From Alphaproteobacteria bacterium (GTDB lineage Bacteria > Pseudomonadota > Alphaproteobacteria > UBA3830): a stretch of 18,125 nucleotides of DNA. The DNA lies in assembly GCA_017416635.1 (NCBI GenBank), contig JAFQBQ010000202.1, positions 1 to 18,125 on the forward strand, read 5' to 3'. Shown here piece by piece: positions 1 to 8,365 of this stretch; the first letter of the stretch is position 1, and the number at the start of each line of letters is the position of its first letter. Under the pieces are notes generated by a model that was not told where the DNA came from, searched no databases, and worked only from the letters and a program-made list of their open reading frames with translations. A program made the position numbers and the translations under genes.

Positions 1-1155
1 ATCCCCGAGTGCCGAAGCCGCTGTTAACAAAACGACCATTTGCGGAGTTGAAAATCCTGTCTTAACACAAATTGGGACAAACAAAACCGCAAGAATAGGA
101 ACAGTTCCGAAAGAAGTTCCGATACCGATTGTAATAAACAACCCGATTAGCAAAATCGCTAAAGACGTCATGTATATGTTGTCTGGAAGCAGCGGCAAAA
201 CGCAGTCGACCAATTTTTCAATAGAACCTGTTTCTTTCAGAACGTCCGCGAACCCTGCCGCAACCAACATAACGAAAGCGATGTATCCCATGAGATAAAT
301 TCCTTCATTCATCATTTGATCCATTTTGCTTTGTGGAATTACTCTGCACGAAAACATAATTCCAAGTCCGACAAGCGCTCCTAGCGGAAGCGATTTTGTA
401 ATGAGTTGAACCGCGAAAGTCGCAAGCGCGGCAAGTACAACAATTCGATGTTTTGACGAAAATTTATCGGATTTTTTGAAGACATTCACAGATTTATCTT
501 CATATTTTCTCGATTTTCTGTATGAAACAAAAATAGCGATAAGCAAACCGACTATCATTCCGAATCCGAGGATAATTGCATATTTCCAAATATCATTTCG
601 TACAACATAAACTCCGTTTTGAACTAAATTATCGGCAATCAAATTTTGAAATATCAATCCGAACCCTGCAGGAATCGCGATGTAAGGCATCTTGAGTCCA
701 AATGCAAGCACGCAAGCAACAGCACGCCTGTCTATTCTCATATTATTCATAATTTTGAGCAACGAAGGAATAACAATCGGAATGAACGCGATATGAATCG
801 GAACAATATTTTGCGACGCCATCGACATCAAAGTTAAAACTCCGAGCAGCATATACTTCTTGCCGGAAACAACTTCCGTAATTTTAGATGAAAGCACATC
901 TGTAAAACCCGAATGTGCCATTGTCGCTGCAAAGGTTCCCAATAAAATGTAACTCAGAGCTGTTTCCGAATTTTCGCCCATTCCAGAAATAAATGTATTC
1001 ATGATATGCTTAACATCAAGTCCAGCCACAAGCCCTGCAACCATCGCCGACGTAATAATAGCCAACAGAACGTTAACTTTCTTTACACACAAAAAGCAAA
1101 GAAGAAAGACTGAAACAAGCGAGGCATTGAAACACAAATCTAAAATTGAGGACAT
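1..1155 (-). CDS. YuiF/NhaC-like Na+/H+ antiporter or amino-acid permease, 3' end beyond window
   Basis: Integral membrane transporter. The reading frame is open from an ATG at 1153-1155 down to base 1 (385 codons) and lacks its C-terminus. The protein is almost entirely hydrophobic helices. It carries family-like segments: GMGENSETALSYILLGTFAA near residue 60, SQNIVPIHIAFIPIVIP near 115, and GIGTSFGTVPILAVLFVPI near 350, followed by SALGD just before the cut. These resemble the NhaC-type antiporter family that includes YuiF, where some members are thought to move histidine or other amino acids rather than sodium; the substrate cannot be told here. Family members are roughly 440-460 residues, so about 60 residues are missing. 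A weak AGGA lies about 10 bases before the ATG. It follows recF on the same strand, separated by 181 bases with a hairpin. Family assignment is by motif memory, not by a search. Confidence 0.8.
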   Translation of the reverse strand, partial: MSSILDLCFNASLVSVFLLCFLCVKKVNVLLAIITSAMVAGLVAGLDVKHIMNTFISGMGENSETALSYILLGTFAATMAHSGFTDVLSSKITEVVSGKKYMLLGVLTLMSMASQNIVPIHIAFIPIVIPSLLKIMNNMRIDRRAVACVLAFGLKMPYIAIPAGFGLIFQNLIADNLVQNGVYVVRNDIWKYAIILGFGMIVGLLIAIFVSYRKSRKYEDKSVNVFKKSDKFSSKHRIVVLAALATFAVQLITKSLPLGALVGLGIMFSCRVIPQSKMDQMMNEGIYLMGYIAFVMLVAAGFADVLKETGSIEKLVDCVLPLLPDNIYMTSLAILLIGLFITIGIGTSFGTVPILAVLFVPICVKTGFSTPQMVVLLTAASALGD

Positions 1156-1170
1156 CTCTTTTAATTCCTA

Positions 1171-1208
1171 TCAAAAACAATAAACCGCAGACGACGAAAC
1201 ATCTGCGG
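1171..1208 (-). terminator. Hairpin with T-rich tail between recF and the transporter gene
   Basis: A perfect 7-bp inverted repeat, CCGCAGA at 1185-1191 and TCTGCGG at 1202-1208, encloses a 10-base loop. On the minus strand it is followed by TTTATTGTTTTTGA. This is the form of an intrinsic terminator for the dnaN-recF transcript. Because it ends only 16-30 bases before the transporter start codon, it could instead act as an attenuator in that gene's leader. The stem is short and the T-run interrupted, so strength is uncertain. Confidence 0.5.
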
Positions 1209-1336
1209 CAGTAATATCATAAAAAAACCATAAAGAGTAGGATTATTTGTCTGAAGCTTGTCGTTATGAGATAGTTCACCAAACAGCGAAGCATCTGATA
1301 TGAACCTCAACAAAAAACGAAGACAAATTCTCTGTG

Positions 1337-2443
1337 TTACTTAAAGCTGCAAATTGAATTTTCTACGTGATACATTTGGGCAGTATTGGAAAGATCATCA
1401 AACAGATATGCCTCCGTTCCCGTGAAAAAGGTTTGAACGTTTAATTCTTTCAGCTCGTCAACTAAAGTTCTGCGGCGCGTTTTGTCCAAATGCATCATCA
1501 AATCATCTAACAGCAGTATCGGAACGCCTCGTTTAGATTGCTGATAAATCCGTGTAACAGCCAAAATCAGAGAAATCAGAAAAGCTTTCTGCTCACCAGT
1601 AGAGCAATTTTCGGCTTCTAAATTGGTTCGAGGATGTCTCGCCAGCCAAGAACTTTTAAAAACACTAATTTCCGTCGATTGTTTCTCCGAATCCGTAAAC
1701 CTGGTTGCTTTAAGCCTCTCAGCTATTTCTAAAATCGCGTTTTCTTCGCCGAAATTTCGAACAATATTTTCAATAACGCCTTCGATAGACACATTCGGAC
1801 GCAAAAATTCCGAACGATACTCGGAAAAAGTATCAGATAAGATCTGAAGAAACTCCAAACGCGTCATAGCCGCTTGCCAACTCGCCTGAGCGATACGTTC
1901 CTCTAAAATTTCCAGCCAACGTTCATCTTTTCTGAAAAAAATCACATGCAGTCGCTCTTTTTGCAAATCAGAAATCGTTTTCAAACAAGACTTATAATGC
2001 GAACTGTATCCACTAACCAAATGATCAAAAAAATTTCGTCGTTCGCTGCGCGGACCTATAAATAAAGTGTCCATACCAGGAGTAATCCACAGCAGCCAAA
2101 GCAGCTTTTCGAATTTATTCAAAGATTGAATTGATGAACCATCGATTCGCGCGACTCTCCTATCGTTATAGAGATATGTCGTTAAAAACGTTTGATATCC
2201 GCTTTCCAAAAGACGCAACTCGAGATTCCACGTTCCCGGCTCGGAATGAAAATTGGAAAAATCAGCGACCGACGCTTTGCGAAGTCCGCGATCAGATGAA
2301 AAAAGGGAAATTGCCTCTAAGATATTAGTCTTTCCTGCGCCGTTTTGTCCGAAAAACACGACGAACCGCGACGAAAAATCTAACGTCAGCGCACGATAAG
2401 AACGAAAATTTCGACAAGCCAATCTTGAAACGGTAGGTGTCAC
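1337..2443 (-). CDS. recF: DNA replication and repair protein RecF
   Basis: SMC-like ABC ATPase that helps RecO and RecR load RecA at single-strand gaps and stalled forks. The 368 residues match the usual RecF length. Visible motifs are Walker A GQNGAGKT at residues 32-39, the ABC signature STGEQKA at 281-287, and Walker B ILLLDD ending near 314, followed by MMHLD. The last differs from the more usual VFSELD-type sequence, but the key aspartates remain. N-terminal LACRNFRSY is typical of RecF. The start is GTG at 2441-2443; the stop of dnaN lies only 7 bases upstream and no good ribosome site is visible, so translation is probably coupled to dnaN. The dnaN-recF pairing is conserved in many bacteria. 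dnaA and gyrB are not in this window. Confidence 0.95.
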   Translation of the reverse strand: MTPTVSRLACRNFRSYRALTLDFSSRFVVFFGQNGAGKTNILEAISLFSSDRGLRKASVADFSNFHSEPGTWNLELRLLESGYQTFLTTYLYNDRRVARIDGSSIQSLNKFEKLLWLLWITPGMDTLFIGPRSERRNFFDHLVSGYSSHYKSCLKTISDLQKERLHVIFFRKDERWLEILEERIAQASWQAAMTRLEFLQILSDTFSEYRSEFLRPNVSIEGVIENIVRNFGEENAILEIAERLKATRFTDSEKQSTEISVFKSSWLARHPRTNLEAENCSTGEQKAFLISLILAVTRIYQQSKRGVPILLLDDLMMHLDKTRRRTLVDELKELNVQTFFTGTEAYLFDDLSNTAQMYHVENSICSFK

Positions 2444-2450
2444 TTGACCG

Positions 2451-3554
2451 CTAAATTCTCATCGGCATAACGACATATCTCGATTCAGGCTCTTTTTCAT
2501 CGATTATCAATATCGGCGTCAGAGATTCTTTTATGTAAACTTTTAAGTCCTCGCCCTGCAAAGTTTGCGCGACGTCGATCAAATAACTTGAATTAAATCC
2601 AGCGCTCCATCCGTTGCCTGCATAAGACACATCGACTTCGTCTTTTCCGCTGCCCAACTTGCTGTTTACGACATTGCAAGACAATCTGTCTTTCGTAAGC
2701 TCTAATTTTATGGATTTAACTTTTTCATCGGACATGATCGAGACTCTATCGACAATGTTCAAAAAGTCGCTTCTCTTTACCGTGAAAAATTCGCCGTCGG
2801 TTGGAGGAATTACTCGTTTGTAATCCGGGAACACTCCATCAACAAGTTTAGAGATGAAAACAATTTGTCCTAATTCAAATTGAACCTGATTCGCGCTGAA
2901 GGTAATTACGACCTCACCGTCAACGTTATCCAACAGCTTCTTAATTTCTGTAATTGTTTTTTTCGCAATAATCGCACCCTGAATGCTCTCTTTCGCGTCC
3001 AACGAAATCGCTGAAACAGACAATCTATGACCATCTGTTGATGCCGCCTTCAGTAAATTGTCTTCTTTGTGAATGTAAATTCCGTTCAGATTGTGACGGC
3101 TTTCCTCAGGAGAAATCGAAAATTTTGTTCTGGTAATTAATTTGTTAAATTCCGAGGCCTTTATCGCGAAATGACATGAATTATCTAATTGAGAAATTAC
3201 CGGAAAATCATCCGCGCGTAATGTCGAAAGCTCAAATTTCGAACGTCCTGAAATAACTTGCAATTTTTCGCCTTTATTCAATAGCGAAAATTCAAAACTC
3301 GCATCATCTGATGCTTTTCTCAAGATATCACACAGAGTCCCTGCCGGCACAGCAACGGCTCCGAATGTATCAACTTCCGCACTGACAGTTTCAATCAGAG
3401 ACTGATCCAAATCCGTCGCCTTCATCGTCAATCCGTTAGCATTAAAATCTAACAAAACGTGAGACAAAATAGGAACAACCGACTTTTTATCCGCGACACT
3501 CGCCATTCTCAGCATCGTAGGTAATACATCTTTTTTTGATATCTTGGCCCTCAT
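2451..3554 (-). CDS. dnaN: DNA polymerase III beta subunit (sliding clamp)
   Basis: Ring-forming processivity clamp of the replicative polymerase; the homodimer encircles DNA and recruits polymerase, ligase and repair enzymes. It has 367 residues, the normal length. It begins with a typical clamp N-terminus (VVPILSHVLLDF, then ATDLDQSLIETV), contains FPDYKRVIPP in the middle, and ends in YVVMPMRI, the conserved C-terminal clamp tail. The ATG at 3552-3554 has a strong Shine-Dalgarno, AGGAG at 3561-3565, 6 bases upstream. That site overlaps the stop codon of the preceding barrel-protein gene (3564-3566), so the two are very likely translated from one message. Confidence 0.97.
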   Translation of the reverse strand: MRAKISKKDVLPTMLRMASVADKKSVVPILSHVLLDFNANGLTMKATDLDQSLIETVSAEVDTFGAVAVPAGTLCDILRKASDDASFEFSLLNKGEKLQVISGRSKFELSTLRADDFPVISQLDNSCHFAIKASEFNKLITRTKFSISPEESRHNLNGIYIHKEDNLLKAASTDGHRLSVSAISLDAKESIQGAIIAKKTITEIKKLLDNVDGEVVITFSANQVQFELGQIVFISKLVDGVFPDYKRVIPPTDGEFFTVKRSDFLNIVDRVSIMSDEKVKSIKLELTKDRLSCNVVNSKLGSGKDEVDVSYAGNGWSAGFNSSYLIDVAQTLQGEDLKVYIKESLTPILIIDEKEPESRYVVMPMRI

Positions 3555-3563
3555 GTCGTTCTC

Positions 3564-4265
3564 CTATATGTTTTTCGTTAATGCCAACTGTAAACTTATC
3601 TTATTCGGCTTTGCGTCATATGTCCACTTGTGATTACCGGTAATATCACGCCCCGAATCTTTCGAACATATCGAATATTTGCAGGCTATGCGAGCATTCC
3701 ACTTGTGATTGATTTTGTGTTCGAATCCGAGTCCGACTGTCGGAAAATACGAACCAAAGCTAATCGTCGCATCTTTTTCTCCGGTTTTTCTAACAGCGAC
3801 CTTTCCCAAAGCTCGATTGAATCCCAACGAGGCGTAAACCATGTTTCCTTGCTCTGGGAATAAGTATCCGAACCGAACATCTCCATTTATCGCGAATTGC
3901 GAAGAGAACTTTACGCCTATGTCGCCTTCCATCGCGGACTTTCCTGCGAATCTTTGCGCAATTTCAAATTCCAATCCAGCATAATAATTTTTATAGAAAG
4001 CTGAACCGAATCCCGCAATCAAAGCCAAATCATATTGCGTCCCTGATTTAGAAAAATCTTTATACTCGTTCGTATTTAAATTTTTTGCAGAAATCTTATG
4101 ATGCATAAACGAAATTCCCGCGCCGAGACCGTAATAAGCTCCAGAAATAATTTTTACAGGAGTACCCAACTCCGGCAAATCCACATCCACTGTTTCCGTC
4201 GAATTTTCCTCTGCAGTAACAGCAAAACACACTGTTACTAACAATCCGCTAATAATTTTTTTCAT
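3564..4265 (-). CDS. Small outer-membrane beta-barrel protein, first gene of the dnaN-recF unit
   Basis: Predicted secreted protein of 233 residues. A signal peptide is clear: MKK, a hydrophobic stretch, then probable cleavage at AVTA-EE after residue 18. The mature part alternates polar and hydrophobic residues, with aromatic- and glycine-rich strands such as YYGLGAGISFMHH, YDLALIAGFGSAFYKNYYAGLEFEIAQRF, FGYLFPEQGNMVYASLGF and FPTVGLGFEH. This is the look of an 8-stranded barrel of the OmpA/Omp25/OprF-like type. The protein ends in LQLALTKNI rather than the usual terminal phenylalanine. It is preceded by a near-consensus promoter and an AGGTG ribosome site. Its stop codon lies inside the dnaN ribosome site. 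The role (porin, adhesin or structural) is not known. Confidence 0.75.
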   Translation of the reverse strand: MKKIISGLLVTVCFAVTAEENSTETVDVDLPELGTPVKIISGAYYGLGAGISFMHHKISAKNLNTNEYKDFSKSGTQYDLALIAGFGSAFYKNYYAGLEFEIAQRFAGKSAMEGDIGVKFSSQFAINGDVRFGYLFPEQGNMVYASLGFNRALGKVAVRKTGEKDATISFGSYFPTVGLGFEHKINHKWNARIACKYSICSKDSGRDITGNHKWTYDAKPNKISLQLALTKNI

Positions 4266-4291
4266 CGTGCACCTACAAAAAACCTAGACTA

Positions 4292-4320
4292 ATTATACAA
4301 CTTCGTTTGTAGTTTGTTAA
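4292..4320 (-). promoter_or_regulatory. Near-consensus sigma70 promoter for the barrel protein-dnaN-recF unit
   Basis: Reading the minus strand, TTAACA (4315-4320) is followed after exactly 17 bases by a perfect TATAAT (4292-4297). The -35 box overlaps the rimI stop codon at 4317-4319. Transcription would start near 4285, giving a leader of about 20 bases that carries an AGGTG ribosome site before the ATG at 4263-4265. This is the best promoter match in the window. It means dnaN and recF need not depend on readthrough from the upstream metabolic genes. Confidence 0.75.
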
Positions 4321-4745
4321 GTCTCACGGATGTTTTCATATTTCATCACGATTGCTGTTTGTTGACCATTTTGCGATTGATAATAATTCGCTCGTTTGGA
4401 TATCTGACGAAATCCCACTTCTGTATACAACTTTATCGCAGGAAAATTGTTTTCCGCTACTTCTAAAAAAACAGATTTGTCATTGGATTTTTCGATAACT
4501 GCATTCATTAAGCGTCGTCCGATTCCTTGCCTTCGAAATTTTGGCGAGACAGCGAAAGATATAATCTCGACTTCATCAAAAATTTCTCGACACAAAATAA
4601 ATCCATGTTCATCAATGAATCCAAACGTAAATTTATCTGACACGAAATCTTCCAGAGCTTTCTTTGTCCAAAGTTCGCTACCGATAAAGCAATCTTTTTG
4701 TATTTCGAAAATTTTTTCAGCATCGTCTGCAGTAATTAATCGCAT
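4317..4745 (-). CDS. rimI: Ribosomal protein bS18 (or general N-terminal) alanine acetyltransferase RimI
   Basis: GNAT-fold acetyltransferase of 142 residues that uses acetyl-CoA to acetylate the N-terminus of ribosomal protein S18 in the best-studied case. The acetyl-CoA pyrophosphate loop RRQGIG lies at residues 71-76, preceded by the beta-4 strand IISFAVSPKF. The segment LEVAENNFPAIKLYTEVGF (94-112) and the later RANYYQ...TAIVM match RimI closely, including the tyrosine pair at 121-122. The ATG at 4743-4745 lies inside the end of dapE (10-base overlap), indicating translational coupling. In many alphaproteobacteria rimI is linked to tsaB; that neighbour is not present here. Confidence 0.88.
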   Translation of the reverse strand: MRLITADDAEKIFEIQKDCFIGSELWTKKALEDFVSDKFTFGFIDEHGFILCREIFDEVEIISFAVSPKFRRQGIGRRLMNAVIEKSNDKSVFLEVAENNFPAIKLYTEVGFRQISKRANYYQSQNGQQTAIVMKYENIRET

Positions 4746-5863
4746 TCGAAATAATTTTTCAAAAATTCGTAATAGATATTTTGCAAAATTTTGAGATCTG
4801 CGGTTTTACAGCATTCGTTGCTTTGATGCATTGTAGAATCCTGCACGCCAAATTCTATAACATTGCAATATTTAATCATATGACGTCCATCGGAAGTTCC
4901 GCCAGCTGCGGAAAATTTCGGAGATATTCCCGCAACGCGTTCGATTGCTCTAGATAATTTATTTTTTAAATTTTCATCATCACAACAATAGGCTTCACCG
5001 CTTACTCGAAATTCTATCGAAATTCCAAACTGATTTGCGATAGATGATAAAATTTCCTTAATTTCCTCAGATGAATAATCCGCACTGAAACGTATATTTA
5101 CATTCGCCGAACTTTCACCCGGGACGACATTTTCAGCATAATTTCCGGTATATAAAAGAGTCGGCTCAAGATTTGTTGGAGGAAAGCGCAAATCGTCGTG
5201 CTTCCATTGAAACGCTTTCATCTGAGTAATGCACTGACAAATTTTCAACAAAGAATTATCAAAACTTTTCGGCTGAGCGACGTGACCTTGCTTGCCCTTT
5301 GCGATCAGTCGCGCGTTTATACTTCCACGATGCCCTATATAAATTCGGTCGCCAACTTTTTCAAAAGATGACGGTTCGCCGATAAGACAGTCATTCGGAA
5401 TTTCTCGATTTTGCACCGCCCAATCCAGAACAGATAAAATTCCTTGATAAGTTCCGATTTCTTCATCGCCCGTTATGAAAAACGAAATACTTCCTTCGAA
5501 ATTTTTTTCAGCAAGAAATTTATCAACGGCAATGCAAAATGCCGAGATGCCGCCTTTCATATCGGTGACACCGCGCCCAACAAGATGATCTCCAACAATT
5601 GTTGCGGAAAAAGGTGGAGTATTCCAGCCGTCTCCTGCAGGTACTACATCCGAATGTCCTAAAAATCCCAAATTTTTCCCTTGTCCGCGCGAAATTTTCG
5701 CAAACAAATTTCTTACGTGATTTTCGCCTTCAGAAAATTCCAAAATTTTCGTTTGAAATCCTCTTTCCTGCAAAAATGACGCGATATATTCGATAGCTCC
5801 GTCATTCGCGGGAGTAACGCTGCAGCAATTTATTAAACCACAACAAAATTGAACAACATCCAT
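4736..5863 (-). CDS. dapE: Succinyl-diaminopimelate desuccinylase
   Basis: Zinc-dependent M20 peptidase-family enzyme that hydrolyses N-succinyl-LL-diaminopimelate to LL-diaminopimelate and succinate, supplying meso-DAP for peptidoglycan and lysine. It has 375 residues, the usual length. Metal and catalytic positions are visible: GHSD with H70 and D72, the bridging aspartate D101 in GRGVTDMKGG, and the glutamate pair in GDEEIG (134-135). Later come GGTSDGRH and FGVQDSTMHQSNE, typical of DapE near the C-terminus. The start codon comes 2 bases after the dapD stop, so the two pathway enzymes are coupled. The N-terminus is unusually cysteine-rich (C7, C8, C13, C14). Confidence 0.95.
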   Translation of the reverse strand: MDVVQFCCGLINCCSVTPANDGAIEYIASFLQERGFQTKILEFSEGENHVRNLFAKISRGQGKNLGFLGHSDVVPAGDGWNTPPFSATIVGDHLVGRGVTDMKGGISAFCIAVDKFLAEKNFEGSISFFITGDEEIGTYQGILSVLDWAVQNREIPNDCLIGEPSSFEKVGDRIYIGHRGSINARLIAKGKQGHVAQPKSFDNSLLKICQCITQMKAFQWKHDDLRFPPTNLEPTLLYTGNYAENVVPGESSANVNIRFSADYSSEEIKEILSSIANQFGISIEFRVSGEAYCCDDENLKNKLSRAIERVAGISPKFSAAGGTSDGRHMIKYCNVIEFGVQDSTMHQSNECCKTADLKILQNIYYEFLKNYFECD

Positions 5864-5865
5864 AA

Positions 5866-6648
5866 TTAATCTCTCAGCAAATCATTTATCGCAACTTTAT
5901 CTCGTGTCGCTTGCGTTACTTTTTTCACGATAACTGCACAATTTAAGTTGATATTATTCGTCGAAGTATAACTTCCCGGAACTACAACCGAATACGGTGG
6001 AACTTTTCCGTAACTGACTGAACCATCTGCTCTGTCTATAATTTTGGTCGATGCCGTCAGAATCGTTCCGGCCGCAAGAACGGAACCTTCTCCGATTATA
6101 ACGCCTTCAGTAACAGCGCTGCGCACTCCGATGAAACAATTATCTTCTATAATAACCGGAGTCGCGTGCAGTGGTTCTAACACTCCTCCGATAGTAACTC
6201 CATCCGAAATATGGCATCGCGCACCGATTTGCGCGCAACTTCCGACCAGCGCATTTGAATCTATCATTGTATTTTGATCGATATACGCACCGACATTTAT
6301 AAAACATGGCATCAGAACAACTGACTTTGCAATATATGCAGGCATACGAACCAAACTCCCCGGGACAGACCGAAAGCCATGATTTTCGAAATCCGCAGAA
6401 CTCCAATTTTGCGTCTTCAACGGAATTTTATCAAAAAAAGGGCTGGGCAATCCTGGAATTAATTCTGACGTCGACAATTTAAAAAATAGCAGGATAGCTT
6501 TTTTCAAATATTCGTGAACAATCCATTTCCCATCAATTTTTTCAGCTATGCGCAATTCTCCAGAATCGAGTTTCTTCATTACATCAATAATGAAATCTTT
6601 TCCATCGGTCGGATCATTCCAAATTTTTTCGATTTCTTCTTTTAACAT
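5866..6648 (-). CDS. dapD: 2,3,4,5-tetrahydropyridine-2,6-dicarboxylate N-succinyltransferase
   Basis: Trimeric left-handed beta-helix enzyme that transfers succinyl from succinyl-CoA to tetrahydrodipicolinate, committing to the succinylase branch of DAP/lysine synthesis. Conserved segments include LDSGELRIAEKIDGKWIVHE near the N-terminus, hexapeptide repeats across the middle (DSNALVGSCAQIGARCHISD, CFIGVRSAVTEGVIIGEGSV) and LAAGTILTASTKIIDR. I place the start at the ATG 6646-6648 because AAGGGA lies 8 bases before it. The frame stays open to another ATG at 6664-6666, which adds 6 residues but has no ribosome site. The gene lies 28 bases after pntB and 2 bases before dapE. Confidence 0.94.
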   Translation of the reverse strand: MLKEEIEKIWNDPTDGKDFIIDVMKKLDSGELRIAEKIDGKWIVHEYLKKAILLFFKLSTSELIPGLPSPFFDKIPLKTQNWSSADFENHGFRSVPGSLVRMPAYIAKSVVLMPCFINVGAYIDQNTMIDSNALVGSCAQIGARCHISDGVTIGGVLEPLHATPVIIEDNCFIGVRSAVTEGVIIGEGSVLAAGTILTASTKIIDRADGSVSYGKVPPYSVVVPGSYTSTNNINLNCAVIVKKVTQATRDKVAINDLLRD

Positions 6649-6676
6649 CTCATTGTCCCTTTTCATTTAAGAAAAT

Positions 6677-8011
6677 TTATAACGCGCGGACAACTTCCTC
6701 CGTCATCTTTTTCGCGTCGCCTAACAGCATCATCGTGTTCGGAGCAAAGAAAAGCTCATTTTCTACTCCTGCATAACCGGTTCCCATTGACCGTTTCAAA
6801 AATATCACAGTCCGCGCCTTGTTAACTTCAAGAATTGGCATACCGTAGATGCTGCTCGATGGGTCATCTTTTGCCGCAGGATTTGTAACGTCGTTTGCTC
6901 CGACGACATATGCGACATCGCACGCGGCAAAACTGCTATTGATATCATCCAATTCGAAAACATCTTCGTAAGGAACATTCGCTTCTGCTAACAAAACATT
7001 CATATGTCCAGGCATGCGTCCTGCTACTGGATGAATTGCATACTTTACGCTTGTACCGTTTTTTTTCAGAAGATCTCCCATTTCTTTCAGAGCATGTTGC
7101 GCCTGCGAAGTCGCCATGCCGTATCCCGGAACGATAATCACAGATGACGCATTTTTCAAAAGGAACGCAGCATCCTCCGCAGCTCCGCTTTTGAATGAAC
7201 GATTTTTATTTTTCGTTTGAGCAGATGCCGAAATATTATTTCCTGATGCAAAAATGACGTCAATCAGCGACCGATTCATTCCCTTGCACATAATGTAACT
7301 GAGTATCGCGCCGCTCGCTCCGACAATTGCTCCCGTAATGATTAACAAATCATTCGATAAAGTGAATCCGATACCAGACGCTGCCCATCCTGAGTAGGAA
7401 TTCAGCATTGAAACAATAACCGGCATATCCGCTCCGCCAACTGGAACGATTAAAGTAAGTCCAAGGAGCAAAGAAAAAAGTATCAATAAAGAAAGACTCA
7501 CCGAATTCGCCGAGTAACAAAATGCGATAATAAGCAGGGCGTTCACAACAGCGATTCCCATATTAAAGTAAAGCGGAATCGCGTGACCTCTGTAAGATCC
7601 GCGCAATTTCAAGAAAGCAATCAAAGATCCTGTGAAAGTAATTGCACCGATAAATGTTCCCAAGGCTATTTCAAGAGCTGTAATTGTATCAATACCTTTT
7701 GAATCTGCAGATAAAAACGTTGCACAGTCTATCAATACCGCCGATAATCCCACCAAACTGTGAAAGCATGCTACCATTTCCGGCAATTGCGTCATGGAAA
7801 TTTTTCTTGCGACATATATACCGATGGCGCCGCCGATAACAATTGCGATAAAGCTGAGAGAAAAATTATTTCCGACAAAGGCCACGCAAACAGCAAAAGC
7901 CATTCCAATAATTCCGTATAAATTTCCTCTTATCGACGTCGCCGCAGACGACAAATTTTTCAACGATAAGATAAAGCACACGGCAGACATTAAATTAAGA
8001 ATTTCTCCCAC
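6677..8011 (-). CDS. pntB: NAD(P) transhydrogenase subunit beta
   Basis: Inner-membrane subunit of the proton-translocating transhydrogenase, which uses proton motive force to reduce NADP+ with NADH. It has 444 residues. About nine hydrophobic helices fill the first 260 residues or so. A soluble NADP(H)-binding domain III follows, with VPGYGMATSQAQHALKEM, HPVAGRMPGHMNVLLAEA, VVGANDVTNPAA and KRSMGTGYAGVENELF, all hallmarks of PntB. Start is GTG at 8009-8011, with AGGAG 7 bases upstream that overlaps the end of pntAB. The catalytic partner for NAD(H), PntAA, is not encoded in this window, so activity depends on a copy elsewhere. Confidence 0.96.
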   Translation of the reverse strand: MGEILNLMSAVCFILSLKNLSSAATSIRGNLYGIIGMAFAVCVAFVGNNFSLSFIAIVIGGAIGIYVARKISMTQLPEMVACFHSLVGLSAVLIDCATFLSADSKGIDTITALEIALGTFIGAITFTGSLIAFLKLRGSYRGHAIPLYFNMGIAVVNALLIIAFCYSANSVSLSLLILFSLLLGLTLIVPVGGADMPVIVSMLNSYSGWAASGIGFTLSNDLLIITGAIVGASGAILSYIMCKGMNRSLIDVIFASGNNISASAQTKNKNRSFKSGAAEDAAFLLKNASSVIIVPGYGMATSQAQHALKEMGDLLKKNGTSVKYAIHPVAGRMPGHMNVLLAEANVPYEDVFELDDINSSFAACDVAYVVGANDVTNPAAKDDPSSSIYGMPILEVNKARTVIFLKRSMGTGYAGVENELFFAPNTMMLLGDAKKMTEEVVRAL

Positions 8012-8023
8012 CTATCTGCTCCT

Positions 8024-8344
8024 CTATTTTTTAAACATTTTTAACATACGATAAGTTACGACAAATCCGCCGAAAATATTTATCGATAAAAGCACAATTC
8101 CCAAAAAACCTAAAACCGTAACATAACTGTTAAGTTGTATTGACACCGCACTGATAGCTCCGATAATTATTACACTGGAAATTGCATTGGTTACTGACAT
8201 CAGCGGAGCATGTAACGCCGGAGTAACTTTCCAAACGACATAATACCCAACGAAACAGGCCAAGATGAAAACAGTCATACTGTGCAAGTTCACGCTGGAT
8301 AACCCAGCAAAAAAATCGCACATTTTTGGAAACATATCTTGCAT
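8024..8344 (-). CDS. pntAB: NAD(P) transhydrogenase subunit alpha, C-terminal membrane part (PntAB)
   Basis: Short membrane subunit of 106 residues, equivalent to the C-terminal membrane domain of E. coli PntA; alphaproteobacteria typically encode it separately. Three hydrophobic helices are visible. The middle segment ([20 protein letters not shown], then [14 protein letters not shown]) is nearly invariant in this family. The start is taken as ATG 8342-8344, because GAGG lies 5 bases upstream; a GTG codon directly before it sits too close to that site. It is 12 bases ahead of pntB. The 21 bases on its other side lead to trxB rather than to the expected pntAA gene. Confidence 0.93.
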   Translation of the reverse strand: MQDMFPKMCDFFAGLSSVNLHSMTVFILACFVGYYVVWKVTPALHAPLMSVTNAISSVIIIGAISAVSIQLNSYVTVLGFLGIVLLSINIFGGFVVTYRMLKMFKK

Positions 8345-8365
8345 CACAACCTCGCTTTTTCAGAA

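Noticed and set aside
646..1183. Plus-strand open frames of about 60 codons (646-837, 1001-1183)
   Set aside because: They lie opposite the minus-strand transporter gene, have no ribosome site or recognisable protein, and are shadows of its codon pattern.
2451..3554. Replication origin near dnaN
   Set aside because: No cluster of TTATCCACA-like DnaA boxes was seen and dnaA is absent, so an origin cannot be supported here.
4447..4794. 115-codon plus-strand frame opposite rimI
   Set aside because: rimI on the other strand is strongly supported by motifs; this frame shows no domain and no ribosome site.
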